This document shows, piece by piece, positions 19,683-28,040 of a stretch of 64,000 nt of DNA. The notes under the pieces were generated by a model, which had not been told where the DNA came from, did not search any database, and was given only the letters and a program-made list of their open reading frames with translations. Each line of letters starts with the position of its first letter. Position 1 is the first letter of the stretch. The position numbers were made by a program, and so were the translations under genes. The DNA is from Kineococcus mangrovi (lineage in GTDB: Bacteria > Actinomycetota > Actinomycetes > Actinomycetales > Kineococcaceae), in contig NZ_JBGGTQ010000005.1 of the NCBI RefSeq assembly GCF_041320705.1, positions 248,001-312,000 of the forward strand, in the 5' to 3' direction.

Positions 19683-20914
19683 GAGATGGTCTGTCCCTTC
19701 CCGACGACGGTGATGCCCGAGGGGGTGACGTGGAAACCCCGGGCGCGGTCCTCCTCGGCGTCGACCCCGATGCGGGCGTCGTCGGGGATGGTGACGAACT
19801 TGTCGACGATGGCGCGCTGGACCACGGCGTGCCGTCCGACCTGGACGCCGTCCATGAGGACGGACTCGGACACGTGCGCCCAGGAGTCCAGGCGCGCGTT
19901 GGGGGAGACGATCGACTTCTCCACCAGCGCACCGGAGACGACGGTGCCCTGGGAGATGATGGAGTTCACCGCGTGCCCGTAGGTGCCCTGCCAGCCGTGG
20001 ACGAACTTCGCCGGCGGGTAGAAGTCCTGCGCGGCGACGATGGGCCACTCGTAGTTGTAGAGGTTGAACACCGGCAGGACGGAGATGAGGTCCATCTGCG
20101 CCTCGAAGTAGGCGTCCAGCGTCCCCACGTCGCGCCAGTAGGCGCGGTCGCGGTCGGTGGCGCCGGGGACCTCGTTGTCCTTGAAGTCGTACACCGAGGC
20201 CAGCCCCCGGCCGACGAAGTCGGGGACGATGTCCCCACCCATGTCGTGCTTGGAGTCCTCCCGCTCGGCGTCGCGGGTGACGGCGTCGACGAGGGCGTCG
20301 GCGTCGAAGACGTAGTTGCCCATCGAGGCCAGCACCTCGTGGGGGGAGTCGTCCAGGCCCTGGGGGTCCTTGGGCTTCTCCAGGAACTGCGCGATCCGGG
20401 AGGAGCCGTGCTCGGTCTGGATGACGCCGAACTGGTCGGCCAGGGAGATGGGCTGGCGGATGGCGGCCACGGTGCACGGCGAACCGGAGGCGACGTGGGC
20501 CTCGACCATCTGGGAGAAGTCCATGCGGTACACGTGGTCGGCGCCGACGACGACGACGATGTCGGGGCGCTCGTCGGAGATGAGGTTCAGCGACTGGTAG
20601 ATCGCGTCCGCGGAGCCGAGGTACCAGCGCTGCCCGACGCGCTGCTGGGCCGGGACCGAGGCGATGTAGGAGCCGAACAGGTTCGACATCCGCCAGTTCT
20701 GGGAGATGTGCCGGTCCAGGGAGTGCGACTTGTACTGGGTCAGCACGACGATCTTGCGGTACGCGGCGTTGACCAGGTTGGACAGGGCGAAGTCGATGAG
20801 GCGGTAGGTGCCGCCGAACGGGACGGCGGGTTTGGCCCGGTCGGCGGTGAGTGGCATGAGCCGTTTGCCCTCCCCGCCGGCGAGGACGATCGCGAGGACG
20901 TTCGGTGTGGCCAC
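19679..20914 (-). CDS. glgC: Glucose-1-phosphate adenylyltransferase
   Basis: 411 aa. The N-terminal nucleotidyltransferase motif [25 protein letters not shown], the region [12 protein letters not shown], the glucose-1-phosphate site FLEKPKDP and a C-terminal left-handed beta-helix are present. It makes ADP-glucose for glycogen or maltosyl-transfer pathways. The GTG at 20914 sits 7 nt after TAGTCT (20922-20927, minus strand) without a Shine-Dalgarno, so it is probably leaderless. It is divergent from the glycosyltransferase glgM, exactly as Rv1213 and Rv1212c are in M. tuberculosis. Confidence 0.96.
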   Translation of the reverse strand: MATPNVLAIVLAGGEGKRLMPLTADRAKPAVPFGGTYRLIDFALSNLVNAAYRKIVVLTQYKSHSLDRHISQNWRMSNLFGSYIASVPAQQRVGQRWYLGSADAIYQSLNLISDERPDIVVVVGADHVYRMDFSQMVEAHVASGSPCTVAAIRQPISLADQFGVIQTEHGSSRIAQFLEKPKDPQGLDDSPHEVLASMGNYVFDADALVDAVTRDAEREDSKHDMGGDIVPDFVGRGLASVYDFKDNEVPGATDRDRAYWRDVGTLDAYFEAQMDLISVLPVFNLYNYEWPIVAAQDFYPPAKFVHGWQGTYGHAVNSIISQGTVVSGALVEKSIVSPNARLDSWAHVSESVLMDGVQVGRHAVVQRAIVDKFVTIPDDARIGVDAEEDRARGFHVTPSGITVVGKGQTIS

Positions 20915-21015
20915 GAGGGGCAGACTAGGGCCCAGTACGCTGGCTTGCCCATCAGGTGGCTCAACACGGGCGCCGGTGCGCCGCCGCGGCGCCGGTTCCC
21001 AGGGAAGGACGTGCC

Positions 21016-22206
21016 GTGCGTGTCGACCTGCTCACCAAGGAGTACCCCCCGGAGATCTACGGCGGGGCGGGCGTGCACGTCCAGGAACTGGTCGCGGCGC
21101 TGCGCGCGGTGCCCGGCGGCCCGCAGGTGCAGGTGCGCTGCTTCGGCGCCGCACGCACCGAGCCGGACGCCACCGCCTACCCCGAGCCGGCCACCCTGAC
21201 CGGGGCCAACGCCGCCGTGCGCACCCTCGGGGTGGACCTGGCCATGGCGCAGGACGCCGCAGGCGCGGACCTGGTGCACTCCCACACCTGGTACGCCAAC
21301 CTGGCCGGGCACCTGGCCTCCCTGCTGCACGGCGTCCCGCACGTGGTGACCGCCCACAGCCTGGAACCGCTGCGGCCGTGGAAGGCCGAGCAGCTCGGCG
21401 GCGGCTACCGGGTCTCCTCCTGGGCCGAGCGGACCGCCTTCGAGGCCGCCGCCGCCGTCGTGGCCGTCAGCGCCGGGATGCGCGCGGACATCCTGCGCTC
21501 CTACCCGGCGCTGGACCCCGCCCGCGTCCACGTCGTCCACAACGGCATCGACGCCGCGCAGTGGGAACGCGTCGAGGGCCGGGACCTGGTGCGCGCCAAC
21601 GGGGTCGACCCCGACCGCCCCAGCGTCGTCTTCGTGGGGCGCATCACCCGGCAGAAGGGCCTGCCGCACCTGCTGCGCGCCGCGGCGCAACTGCCGCCGC
21701 AGGTCCAGCTCGTCCTGTGCGCCGGGGCGCCGGACACCCCCGAGATCGCCGCCGAGGTCGCCGGGCTCGTGCAGGAGCTGCAGCGCACCCGCGACGGCGT
21801 CGTGTGGCTGCAGCGGCACCTCAGCCGCGCCGAGCTGCTCGAGCACCTCTCGCAGGCCACCGTGTTCGTCTGCCCGTCGGTGTACGAACCCCTCGGCATC
21901 GTCAACCTGGAGGCCATGGCCTGCGGCGCCGCGGTCGTGGGCACCGCGACCGGCGGGATCCCCGAGGTCGTCCAGGACGGCACCACCGGGTGGCTCGTGC
22001 CCATCGAGCAGGTCACCGACGGCACCGGCGCCCCGGTCGAGCCCGACCGGTTCGTCGCCGACCTCGCCGCCACGCTCACCGAAGCCGTCTCCGACCCCGA
22101 CCGGGCCCGGGCGTTCGGGGCCGCGGGCCGCACCCGCGCGGTCGAGCGGTTCTCCTGGGACGCCATCGCCGAGCGGACCCTGCAGGTCTACCGCTCGGTG
22201 CTCTAG
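21016..22206 (+). CDS. glgM: ADP-glucose-dependent glycosyltransferase (GlgM/GlgA-like)
   Basis: 396 aa GT4-type glycosyltransferase. It starts [22 protein letters not shown], has [11 protein letters not shown] and [11 protein letters not shown], and the donor-site motif [20 protein letters not shown] with the catalytic E-x7-E. In mycobacteria the orthologous enzyme makes alpha-maltose-1-phosphate from ADP-glucose; older annotations call it glycogen synthase GlgA. The GTG at 21016 has GGAAGGA 7 nt upstream. Its TAG stop shares the four bases CTAG with the stop of the convergent epimerase gene. Confidence 0.9.
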   Translation: MRVDLLTKEYPPEIYGGAGVHVQELVAALRAVPGGPQVQVRCFGAARTEPDATAYPEPATLTGANAAVRTLGVDLAMAQDAAGADLVHSHTWYANLAGHLASLLHGVPHVVTAHSLEPLRPWKAEQLGGGYRVSSWAERTAFEAAAAVVAVSAGMRADILRSYPALDPARVHVVHNGIDAAQWERVEGRDLVRANGVDPDRPSVVFVGRITRQKGLPHLLRAAAQLPPQVQLVLCAGAPDTPEIAAEVAGLVQELQRTRDGVVWLQRHLSRAELLEHLSQATVFVCPSVYEPLGIVNLEAMACGAAVVGTATGGIPEVVQDGTTGWLVPIEQVTDGTGAPVEPDRFVADLAATLTEAVSDPDRARAFGAAGRTRAVERFSWDAIAERTLQVYRSVL

Positions 22207-23171
22207 GCGCGGGGACCGCGGGGCAGGGCGCGGCGGCGGGCGACCAGGTCGGCCGCCGCGTCCGGCCACGTGGGGTGGGTGAAGGTGAACCCGGCGCGCA
22301 GCAGCCGGCCGGGCACCACCCGCCGGCTCTTCAGCAGCAGCTCGGCGTCGGTGCGCAGGGCCAGCGCCCCGGCCCGGGCCATCCAGCGCGTCGCCGGCAA
22401 CCCGACCGGCCGTCCCCACGTGCGGCGCAGCACCCGCATCGTCTCGGCCTGCGTCAGCGGGTGCGGGGCGGCGAGGTTGACCGGCCCGGACAGCTGCGGG
22501 TGGGTCCGCAGGAAGTCCAGGGCGCGCACGAGGTCGTCGCCGTGGACCCACGACACGTACTGCCCGCCGCCGGCGACCGGACCGCCCAGCCCCAGGCGCG
22601 CCATCGTCGACAGCACGTCGAAGACGCCGCCGCGGTCGGGGGTCATGACCATCGCCGCCCGCAGCGCCACCTTCCGCGTCGCCGGGACGTCCGCCTCCTG
22701 CAGGGCCTGCTCCCAGCGGCGGGCGATGCGCACGCTGTACTCCCAGTACAGCGGGACGTGCGGTTCGGCCCCGCCGATCTCACCGTCCTCGTCGTGGGCC
22801 GGGCCGCGCGTGTCGGCGTAGACCGTCGCGGTGCTCATCTGCAGCCACGTCGCCGGCGGCCGGGCCGCGGCCGCGATCGCCTGGCCCACGACGCGGGTGG
22901 ACTGCACCCGCGAGTCCATCATCTGGCGCAGGTTGGCGTCGGTGTACCGGCAGTTCACCGTCCGCCCGGCGAGGTTCACCACGACGTCGGCACCGTCGAG
23001 CTCACCGGCCCACGCACCCAGCGTCCGGCCGTCCCACACCGCGTGCCGCACCCCCGGCTCCAGCCGCTCGGGCCGGCGCGAGAGCACCACCACCTCGTCC
23101 CCGCGCGCGACGTGCACCCGGCGCAGCAGCGCCCCGACCTGACCCGTGCCCCCCGGCAGGACGATCTTCAC
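22203..23171 (-). CDS. TIGR01777-family epimerase/SDR
   Basis: 322 aa extended SDR. The nucleotide motif is LPGGTGQVG at residues 5-13, then VVVNLAGRTVNCRY and a SWVHGDDLVRAL block, followed by VNLAAPHPLTQAE and the C-terminal DUF1731-like segment (VVPGRLLRAGFTFTHPT). The family is often called an epimerase or cell-division inhibitor SulA-like, but no reaction is established. GTG 23171 follows TACCGT (23179-23184, minus strand) by 7 nt. It overlaps glgM tail to tail and is divergent from the type III polyketide synthase. Confidence 0.85.
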   Translation of the reverse strand: MKIVLPGGTGQVGALLRRVHVARGDEVVVLSRRPERLEPGVRHAVWDGRTLGAWAGELDGADVVVNLAGRTVNCRYTDANLRQMMDSRVQSTRVVGQAIAAAARPPATWLQMSTATVYADTRGPAHDEDGEIGGAEPHVPLYWEYSVRIARRWEQALQEADVPATRKVALRAAMVMTPDRGGVFDVLSTMARLGLGGPVAGGGQYVSWVHGDDLVRALDFLRTHPQLSGPVNLAAPHPLTQAETMRVLRRTWGRPVGLPATRWMARAGALALRTDAELLLKSRRVVPGRLLRAGFTFTHPTWPDAAADLVARRRALPRGPRA

Positions 23172-23231
23172 ACCGCTGACGGTAGCCGCCCCGGACGACG
23201 GCCGCGCCGGGCCGGGTGCGAGGCTGCGCCC

Positions 23232-24293
23232 GTGGATCCGCGCGCGAGGCCCCGGGTGCTGGCCGTCGAACCGGTCCTGCCCACCCACCGCCACGACCAG
23301 GACGAGATCGCCGCCGAGCTGGCGCCCCTGCTCACCGAGCCCGGTCCGCGCCGGGAGCTGCTGCACCGGCTGCACGCCAACGCCGGGGTCCGCACCCGCC
23401 ACCTGGCCCTGCCGCTGAGCCGGTACGCCCACCTCACCACCCGCCCCGACGCCTTCGAGGCCGCGAACGCCGTCTTCGCCCAGGTCGGCCTGGACCTGGC
23501 CGAGCAGGCCGTCAAGGGGGCGCTCGCCAGCGCCGGGCTGGCCCCCGCCGACGTCGACGTCCTGCTGTTCACCACCGTCACCGGGGTCGCCGCCCCGTCC
23601 CTGGACGCCCTGCTGGTGGAGCGGGTGGGGCTGCGCCGGGACGTGGTGCGCTGGCCGGGGTTCGGCCTGGGGTGCGTGGCCGGGGCCGCGGGGATCTCCC
23701 GGCTGCAGGACCACCTCACCGGGCACCCCGGCCAGGTCGGGCTGCTCGTCAGCGTCGAGCTGTGCTCCCTGACGCTGCAGCCGGGCGACACCTCCGCGGC
23801 CAACCTCGTCGCCAGCGGCCTGTTCGGCGACGGCGCCACGGCCCTCGTCGTGGCCGGACCCGAGCGCGCCGGCACCCGCCCCGGGTGGGCGGTGCTGGAG
23901 CACGCCTCCCGGCTGCTGCCGGACTCCACCGACGCCCTCGGCTTCCAGGCCGGCTCGCGGGGGCTGCGCATCGTGCTCTCGGCGGGCCTGCCCGACGTGC
24001 TGCACCGGCACGTCGGCGCCGACGTGCGCGCCTTCCTGGCCGCCCGCGGCGTGGACCACTGGGTCGTGCACCCCGGCGGGCCGAAGGTGCTGGACGCCGT
24101 CGCCGACGCCCTCGACCTGCCCGCGGCGGCGCTCGCGACCTGCCGGCGGGTGCTGGCCGAGGAGGGGAACCTGTCCAGCTCGGCCGTCCTGCACGTCCTG
24201 GCCCGCACCACCGCGGCGCCGGGGGAGCGCGCCCTGGTGCTGGGGGTCGGGCCCGGGGTCAGCACCGAGACCGTCCTGCTGGAACGCGTGTGA
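23232..24293 (+). CDS. Type III polyketide synthase (chalcone/stilbene synthase family)
   Basis: 353 aa, the usual length. The catalytic triad is visible: Cys in GFGLGCVAGAAG (~residue 146), His in WVVHPGGPKVLDAV and Asn in EEGNLSSSAVLHVL. Such enzymes condense a CoA or ACP starter with malonyl-CoA units to give alkylpyrones or alkylresorcinols. The GTG at 23232 is likely the start: RPRVLAVEPVLPTH leads into the fold. An isoprenylcysteine-methyltransferase-like gene follows 28 bases downstream, a pairing known from bpsA-bpsB of Bacillus and srsA-srsB of Streptomyces; this suggests a methylated phenolic lipid or pyrone. Confidence 0.92.
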   Translation: MDPRARPRVLAVEPVLPTHRHDQDEIAAELAPLLTEPGPRRELLHRLHANAGVRTRHLALPLSRYAHLTTRPDAFEAANAVFAQVGLDLAEQAVKGALASAGLAPADVDVLLFTTVTGVAAPSLDALLVERVGLRRDVVRWPGFGLGCVAGAAGISRLQDHLTGHPGQVGLLVSVELCSLTLQPGDTSAANLVASGLFGDGATALVVAGPERAGTRPGWAVLEHASRLLPDSTDALGFQAGSRGLRIVLSAGLPDVLHRHVGADVRAFLAARGVDHWVVHPGGPKVLDAVADALDLPAAALATCRRVLAEEGNLSSSAVLHVLARTTAAPGERALVLGVGPGVSTETVLLERV

Positions 24294-24321
24294 ACCGCAG
24301 CCTGGACCGGAGGGGGACCGC

Positions 24322-24846
24322 GTGAGCGTCCTGTTCGTCGTCCTCGTCCTGGCCACCGCCCTCGAACGGCTGGCCGAGCTCGTCGTGTCCACCCGCAACG
24401 CGCGCTGGTCCTTCGCCCGCGGCGGGGTGGAGACCGGCCGCGGGCACTTCGGGCCCATGGTGGCCCTGCACACGGGGCTGCTGGTGGCGTGCCTGGTGGA
24501 GGCCGGGGTCGCCGACCGGCCCGTGCTGCCCGCCCTGGCCGCACCGATGCTGGTCCTGGTGCTGGCCTCGCAGGGACTGCGGTGGTGGTGCATCGCCACC
24601 CTGGGACCGCGGTGGAACACCCGCGTCATCGTCGTGCCCGGCCTGGCGCTGGTGGCGCGCGGGCCCTACCGCTGGTTCACCCACCCCAACTACGTCGCCG
24701 TCGTGGTCGAGGGCTTCGCCCTGCCCCTGGTCGGGTCCTGCTGGTGGACCGCGGCCGCGTTCACCGTCCTGAACGCGGTGCTGCTGCTGGGCTTCCGGCT
24801 GCCGGCCGAGAACCGGGCCCTGGCCGCCCTGCCCCCGGCGGGCTGA
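24322..24846 (+). CDS. Isoprenylcysteine carboxyl methyltransferase-like membrane protein
   Basis: 174 aa with about five hydrophobic segments. The C-terminal block ARGPYRWFTHPNYVAVVVEGFALPL ... NRALAALPP is the ICMT/PEMT signature that binds S-adenosylmethionine, and LGPRWNTRVIVVPGL precedes it. In comparable operons it methylates the type III polyketide product. GTG 24322 has GGAGGGGG about 8 nt upstream. It is followed by a bidirectional terminator. Confidence 0.88.
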   Translation: MSVLFVVLVLATALERLAELVVSTRNARWSFARGGVETGRGHFGPMVALHTGLLVACLVEAGVADRPVLPALAAPMLVLVLASQGLRWWCIATLGPRWNTRVIVVPGLALVARGPYRWFTHPNYVAVVVEGFALPLVGSCWWTAAAFTVLNAVLLLGFRLPAENRALAALPPAG

Positions 24847-24850
24847 GGAA

Positions 24851-24886
24851 CCCCCGCCGCGCCTGCGGGCACCGGGGCGGCGGGGG
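24851..24886. terminator. Bidirectional terminator between ICMT-like and FNT genes
   Basis: A perfect 10-bp stem (CCCCCGCCGC with GCGGCGGGGG) and a 16-nt loop in the 57-base gap between convergent genes. Confidence 0.65.
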
Positions 24887-24903
24887 CGACGGGCGGGGAG
24901 GGC

Positions 24904-25731
24904 TCAGGCTCGGTCCTGCTCGGCGGCGCGGCGCTCCTCGGCCACCCGGTGCGGCGCGCGCAGCACCCGGATCGCGGTCACCAGCAGCAGACCCCCGACC
25001 AGGTTGCCCAGCACGGCCCACCCGACCAGCTGCAGCCACGTCCCGTACCCGAACGGGGCCCCGACGTGCAGTGCCGCGAACATCAGCAGGGAGTCCAGGA
25101 CGCTGTGGAACAGCTGCGCTCCGGCCAGCAGCGCCCCGAACAGGATCGCCGGCACGATCTTGACGCCCACGCTGTCGGTGGCGTGCTGCATCCGGGTCAT
25201 GAGGGTGATGACCGCCCCGGCCAGCACGGCCAGCGCGAAGGACTGCCGGCTCACGCCGAGCTCGACGAAGTGCTCGGCCGAGGCCACGGCCGTGGGACCG
25301 ATCTCCGGCAGCGCCGTGACGATCAGCCAGCTCACCACCCAGCCCGCGGCGAGGTTCATCACCAGCGTCAGCACCCACAGCCGCAGGAGTTGCAGCACGG
25401 TCCCGCGGCGGGAGATGACCGCGGTGACGGGGACCAGGAAGTTCTCGGTGAACAGTTCGCTGCGGGCCATCAACAGGGCCACGAACCCGACCGAGAAGGC
25501 CAGCCCGGCCAGCAGGTCGCTGCCGGTCTCGTGCTTGACGACCAGGTAGGCCAGCAGGCCGCTGCCGATGTCGATGCCCCCCAGCAGCCCGACGCTGATC
25601 AAGGGCAGCAGCGGGCGGCGCACCCGGTCCTCGCCCTCGGAGACGAGGCGGTCGAAGGCGTCCTCCACCTCCGGTTCGGGCTCGTCGGGGCGGTCGGCGG
25701 CACCGGGCAGGTCAGAGCTCGTCTGGTCCAC
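24904..25731 (-). CDS. Formate/nitrite transporter (FNT) family channel, YfdC-like
   Basis: 275 aa membrane protein with six to seven hydrophobic helices and a short acidic N-terminus. ARSELFTENFLVPVTAV and LFHSVLDSLLMFAAL match the FNT pore region; the His of LFHS fits the central pore histidine of FocA. FNT channels pass small monovalent anions such as formate, nitrite or hydrosulfide, often coupled to protons. Its GTG (25731) lies inside the end of the blh gene, with 20 bases of overlap, so it is translated from the rhodopsin-blh transcript. The substrate is unknown. Confidence 0.88.
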   Translation of the reverse strand: MDQTSSDLPGAADRPDEPEPEVEDAFDRLVSEGEDRVRRPLLPLISVGLLGGIDIGSGLLAYLVVKHETGSDLLAGLAFSVGFVALLMARSELFTENFLVPVTAVISRRGTVLQLLRLWVLTLVMNLAAGWVVSWLIVTALPEIGPTAVASAEHFVELGVSRQSFALAVLAGAVITLMTRMQHATDSVGVKIVPAILFGALLAGAQLFHSVLDSLLMFAALHVGAPFGYGTWLQLVGWAVLGNLVGGLLLVTAIRVLRAPHRVAEERRAAEQDRA

Positions 25732-26842
25732 GTGCCGACTTTGCGGGGCGCACGGCCCCGGCGCCAGCGGTGATCCACCGGGAGCGGACCCACCGGGACC
25801 CGCTCACCGGCCCGTGCACCGCGGCGGGCGGCTCGGTCCAGCGCAGGCCGCGGTCCGTGCGGGCCACCACGACGCTGTGCGGGACGGTCAGGCACAGGAC
25901 CAGGGCCAGCCCCACCACGAGGACGGAGCGGCCGCCGGCCGGCACCGCGACCGCGCCGGCCACGACGGTCAGGGCGGTGGGCAGGGCCGCGGACCGGCAG
26001 AACCGCCGCAGGGCCACCGGCGGGCCCACCGCCTCGCGCAGGGCGTCGGTGGCGACCATGCGGGTGACCTGCCGCCAGGAGTGCCACAGCCCGAAGTAGA
26101 CGGCGAAGGCCAGCAGGGGGGTGACCAGCGTGAACAGGGCGGTCAGGGCGGCCGTCTCGCCCGCCGTGGCCCACCGGGCCCGGACCAGGGCCAGGACGCA
26201 GGTGGCCGCGGCAGCGGTCAGCGCCACGACGGTCCCGGCGCGGGCGAAGGCCTCCACGACGGGGGCGTGCCCACCGGACAGGCCGTCCAGGACCCCCTCG
26301 ACGGCCTGCCCGTGCAGGCCCAGGGGGACGGCGACGGGCACGGTGCCGGCGGCGAGCGCCTGCAGCACCCGCAGCGTCGGGGGCAGCGGGCCGGTGCCCC
26401 GGGCCCGCCAGCGGGCGGTGACGTCGTCGGCGGCGCCGAAGTGGACCGCGGCCAGCGCGAGCAGGGCCAGCAGGGCGGGCAGGGGTGCGAGCAGCCAGCA
26501 GCCGAGGGCCGTGAGGGCGCAGCCCAGGTAGGCCGCGGTGGCCAGGCGGCGGGAGCGGGGGGTGGCCCCGGGGTCCAGCACCTCCGGGCGCAGCAGGTCC
26601 ACGGCCCCGTGCGGCAGCCCCACGAGCAGGCTGGCGAGCAGGAGGGCCGCACCGGCCGGGCCGGCGGAGGCGCCGGGCCCGGTCAGCACGTCCACCGCGG
26701 TGCCCGGCGCCGACCGGCCGGCGGTGACGAGCACGGCCGCGGCCACCGTCGCGACCGCGACGGCGACGGGGGTGTCCAGGACACCGCGCCAGGCCCGGGT
26801 GGGGACCGGCAGCCGTTGCGCCGGGCCCTGGTGGGCGCTCAC
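25712..26842 (-). CDS. blh: Brp/Blh-family beta-carotene 15,15'-dioxygenase
   Basis: 376 aa polytopic membrane protein. It has the family's conserved histidines in GLPHGAVDLL, AVHFGAADD, YFGLWHSWRQ and VPHSVVVAR, expected to bind the catalytic iron. It cleaves beta-carotene into two retinal molecules, the chromophore for the adjacent rhodopsin. I chose the GTG at 26842, 4 bases after the rhodopsin stop; the frame stays open upstream within the rhodopsin gene, but that stretch is Pro/Ser-rich and unlike the family. No carotenoid synthesis genes lie in the window. Confidence 0.92.
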   Translation of the reverse strand: MSAHQGPAQRLPVPTRAWRGVLDTPVAVAVATVAAAVLVTAGRSAPGTAVDVLTGPGASAGPAGAALLLASLLVGLPHGAVDLLRPEVLDPGATPRSRRLATAAYLGCALTALGCWLLAPLPALLALLALAAVHFGAADDVTARWRARGTGPLPPTLRVLQALAAGTVPVAVPLGLHGQAVEGVLDGLSGGHAPVVEAFARAGTVVALTAAAATCVLALVRARWATAGETAALTALFTLVTPLLAFAVYFGLWHSWRQVTRMVATDALREAVGPPVALRRFCRSAALPTALTVVAGAVAVPAGGRSVLVVGLALVLCLTVPHSVVVARTDRGLRWTEPPAAVHGPVSGSRWVRSRWITAGAGAVRPAKSARGPDEL

Positions 26843-26846
26843 GTCC

Positions 26847-27830
26847 TCAGCGCCGCCGACCGTCGAAGGTCGGTTCCTCGTGGCTCGGGACGGGGGAGGG
26901 GGAGGGGCTGACCGTGACGGCGGCGGGGACGGACAACAGGGTGCCGGAGACCCAGACCTCACCGGGCAGGCTGTCGGGCAGGGTCACCGTCCGGTGGGCT
27001 TCGGTGTCGCCGCCGGCGGCCACGGTGTCCTCGGCGGTGCGCAGCTTGGCGACCTTGTGGATGACCAGGCCGAACCCGGCCTTGGCGGCGATGTCGGCGA
27101 AGGTGAACACGAGCTGTTCGGTGGTGGCCCAGCCGGCGTCGGAGGCCCCGGCCCAGGCGGGCACGAGGTAGGCCAGCGGGTAGGCGCCGAAGACGCTGAG
27201 CAGCAGGACGAGGGCGTTGCGGTAGCTGGTGCGGGTCTCGGCGGAGACCTCGTCCCGGGTGGACCGGTAGGCGCGCCAGGCCACGACGTACAGGACGACG
27301 AAGAAGACGGTGCTGACGGCCCCCCAGACCCACAGGGCGGCGCCGGTGCCCTGGCGCGCGTCGGCGCCGTAGACGACCCCGAGGTAGCCGGTGGCGATCA
27401 TGAGGAAGGCCGAGGGGACCGCGACGGTGCGCAGCCGGAACGCCTGCGAGCGGGTCAGGACCGCGACCGCGAGCAGCTCGACGGTCAGCAGCGGGACGGT
27501 CACCGACCAGTCCATGTAGCGCAGCTCGGTGACGACGGTGCCGGGCCGGGGGGTGAAGGTGGAGCCGTCGGGGGAGGCCTGGAAGCCGAGCACCCACTCC
27601 AGGACGAGCGCGACGTAGGCCAGCGTGGCGATCCAGCAGACGAGGGTGCTGGCCAGGACCGCCGGCCGGTAGGCCTTGGAGACCTCCGAGGTCGTCTTGG
27701 CCCCGTAGACCCCGGTGGCGAACAGGGCGAAGGCGGCGACGACGAAGGAGTACAGGACGAGGGAGTACTGGGCGGAGCTGTAGGTGGAGGTGGCGGTGAA
27801 CTCCGCCCCCGCCAGGGTCGTGGGGAACAT
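26847..27830 (-). CDS. Light-driven proton-pump-type microbial rhodopsin (xanthorhodopsin-like)
   Basis: 327 aa seven-helix protein. Helix C reads RYMDWSVTVPLLTVE: Arg104, Asp107 (proton acceptor), Thr111 and Glu118 (donor), the DTE motif of proteorhodopsin/xanthorhodopsin pumps. Helix G reads FADIAAKAGFG with Asp246 and the retinal Lys250. Gly170 in WVWGAVST lies where xanthorhodopsin has the glycine that leaves room for a carotenoid antenna. By eye, the helix-B histidine that pairs with the acceptor Asp in proteorhodopsin is Ala71 here. The C-terminal ~65 residues form a polar tail. ATG 27830 has GGAG 4 nt upstream; the frame extends to 27878 through the operator region. It is first gene of rhodopsin-blh-FNT. 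Confidence 0.95.
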   Translation of the reverse strand: MFPTTLAGAEFTATSTYSSAQYSLVLYSFVVAAFALFATGVYGAKTTSEVSKAYRPAVLASTLVCWIATLAYVALVLEWVLGFQASPDGSTFTPRPGTVVTELRYMDWSVTVPLLTVELLAVAVLTRSQAFRLRTVAVPSAFLMIATGYLGVVYGADARQGTGAALWVWGAVSTVFFVVLYVVAWRAYRSTRDEVSAETRTSYRNALVLLLSVFGAYPLAYLVPAWAGASDAGWATTEQLVFTFADIAAKAGFGLVIHKVAKLRTAEDTVAAGGDTEAHRTVTLPDSLPGEVWVSGTLLSVPAAVTVSPSPSPVPSHEEPTFDGRRR

Positions 27831-27854
27831 GGGGCTCCAATCTGTCGAGCGCAC

Positions 27855-27891
27855 CGCAACGCTTGCGTCGCGCAACACCTACGAAAGTAGG
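27855..27891. promoter_or_regulatory. Operator-like repeat array between rhodopsin and the MarR-GAF-PP2C gene
   Basis: Three 5-base half-sites alternate with 3-base spacers: CGCAA (27855-27859), TTGCG (27863-27867), CGCAA (27871-27875), an exact 8-bp period. Directly beyond is CCTAC-GAAA-GTAGG (27878-27891), a second perfect inverted repeat. The array starts 25 bp upstream of the rhodopsin start and ends 149 bp before the divergent regulator gene. Binding by the MarR domain next door is an inference. Confidence 0.6.
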
Positions 27892-28040
27892 CCCGGGCAA
27901 CGACAGGTGCGCGCCGAGGACCGGTCCCGGCTCCTGGGGATCTGCCGCCGATCTCCTGGACGGTCCCTGGCCCTCCCCGCCCGGGCCCCCACCGCCGACC
28001 TCGGCCCGCACCGCCGGAACCGGCACGGCAGGATGGACCG

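Noticed and set aside
20808-23231. Extension of the type III polyketide synthase frame upstream by about 800 codons
   Set aside because: The upstream part is antisense or out-of-frame shadow of glgC, glgM and the epimerase; the enzyme starts at GTG 23232.
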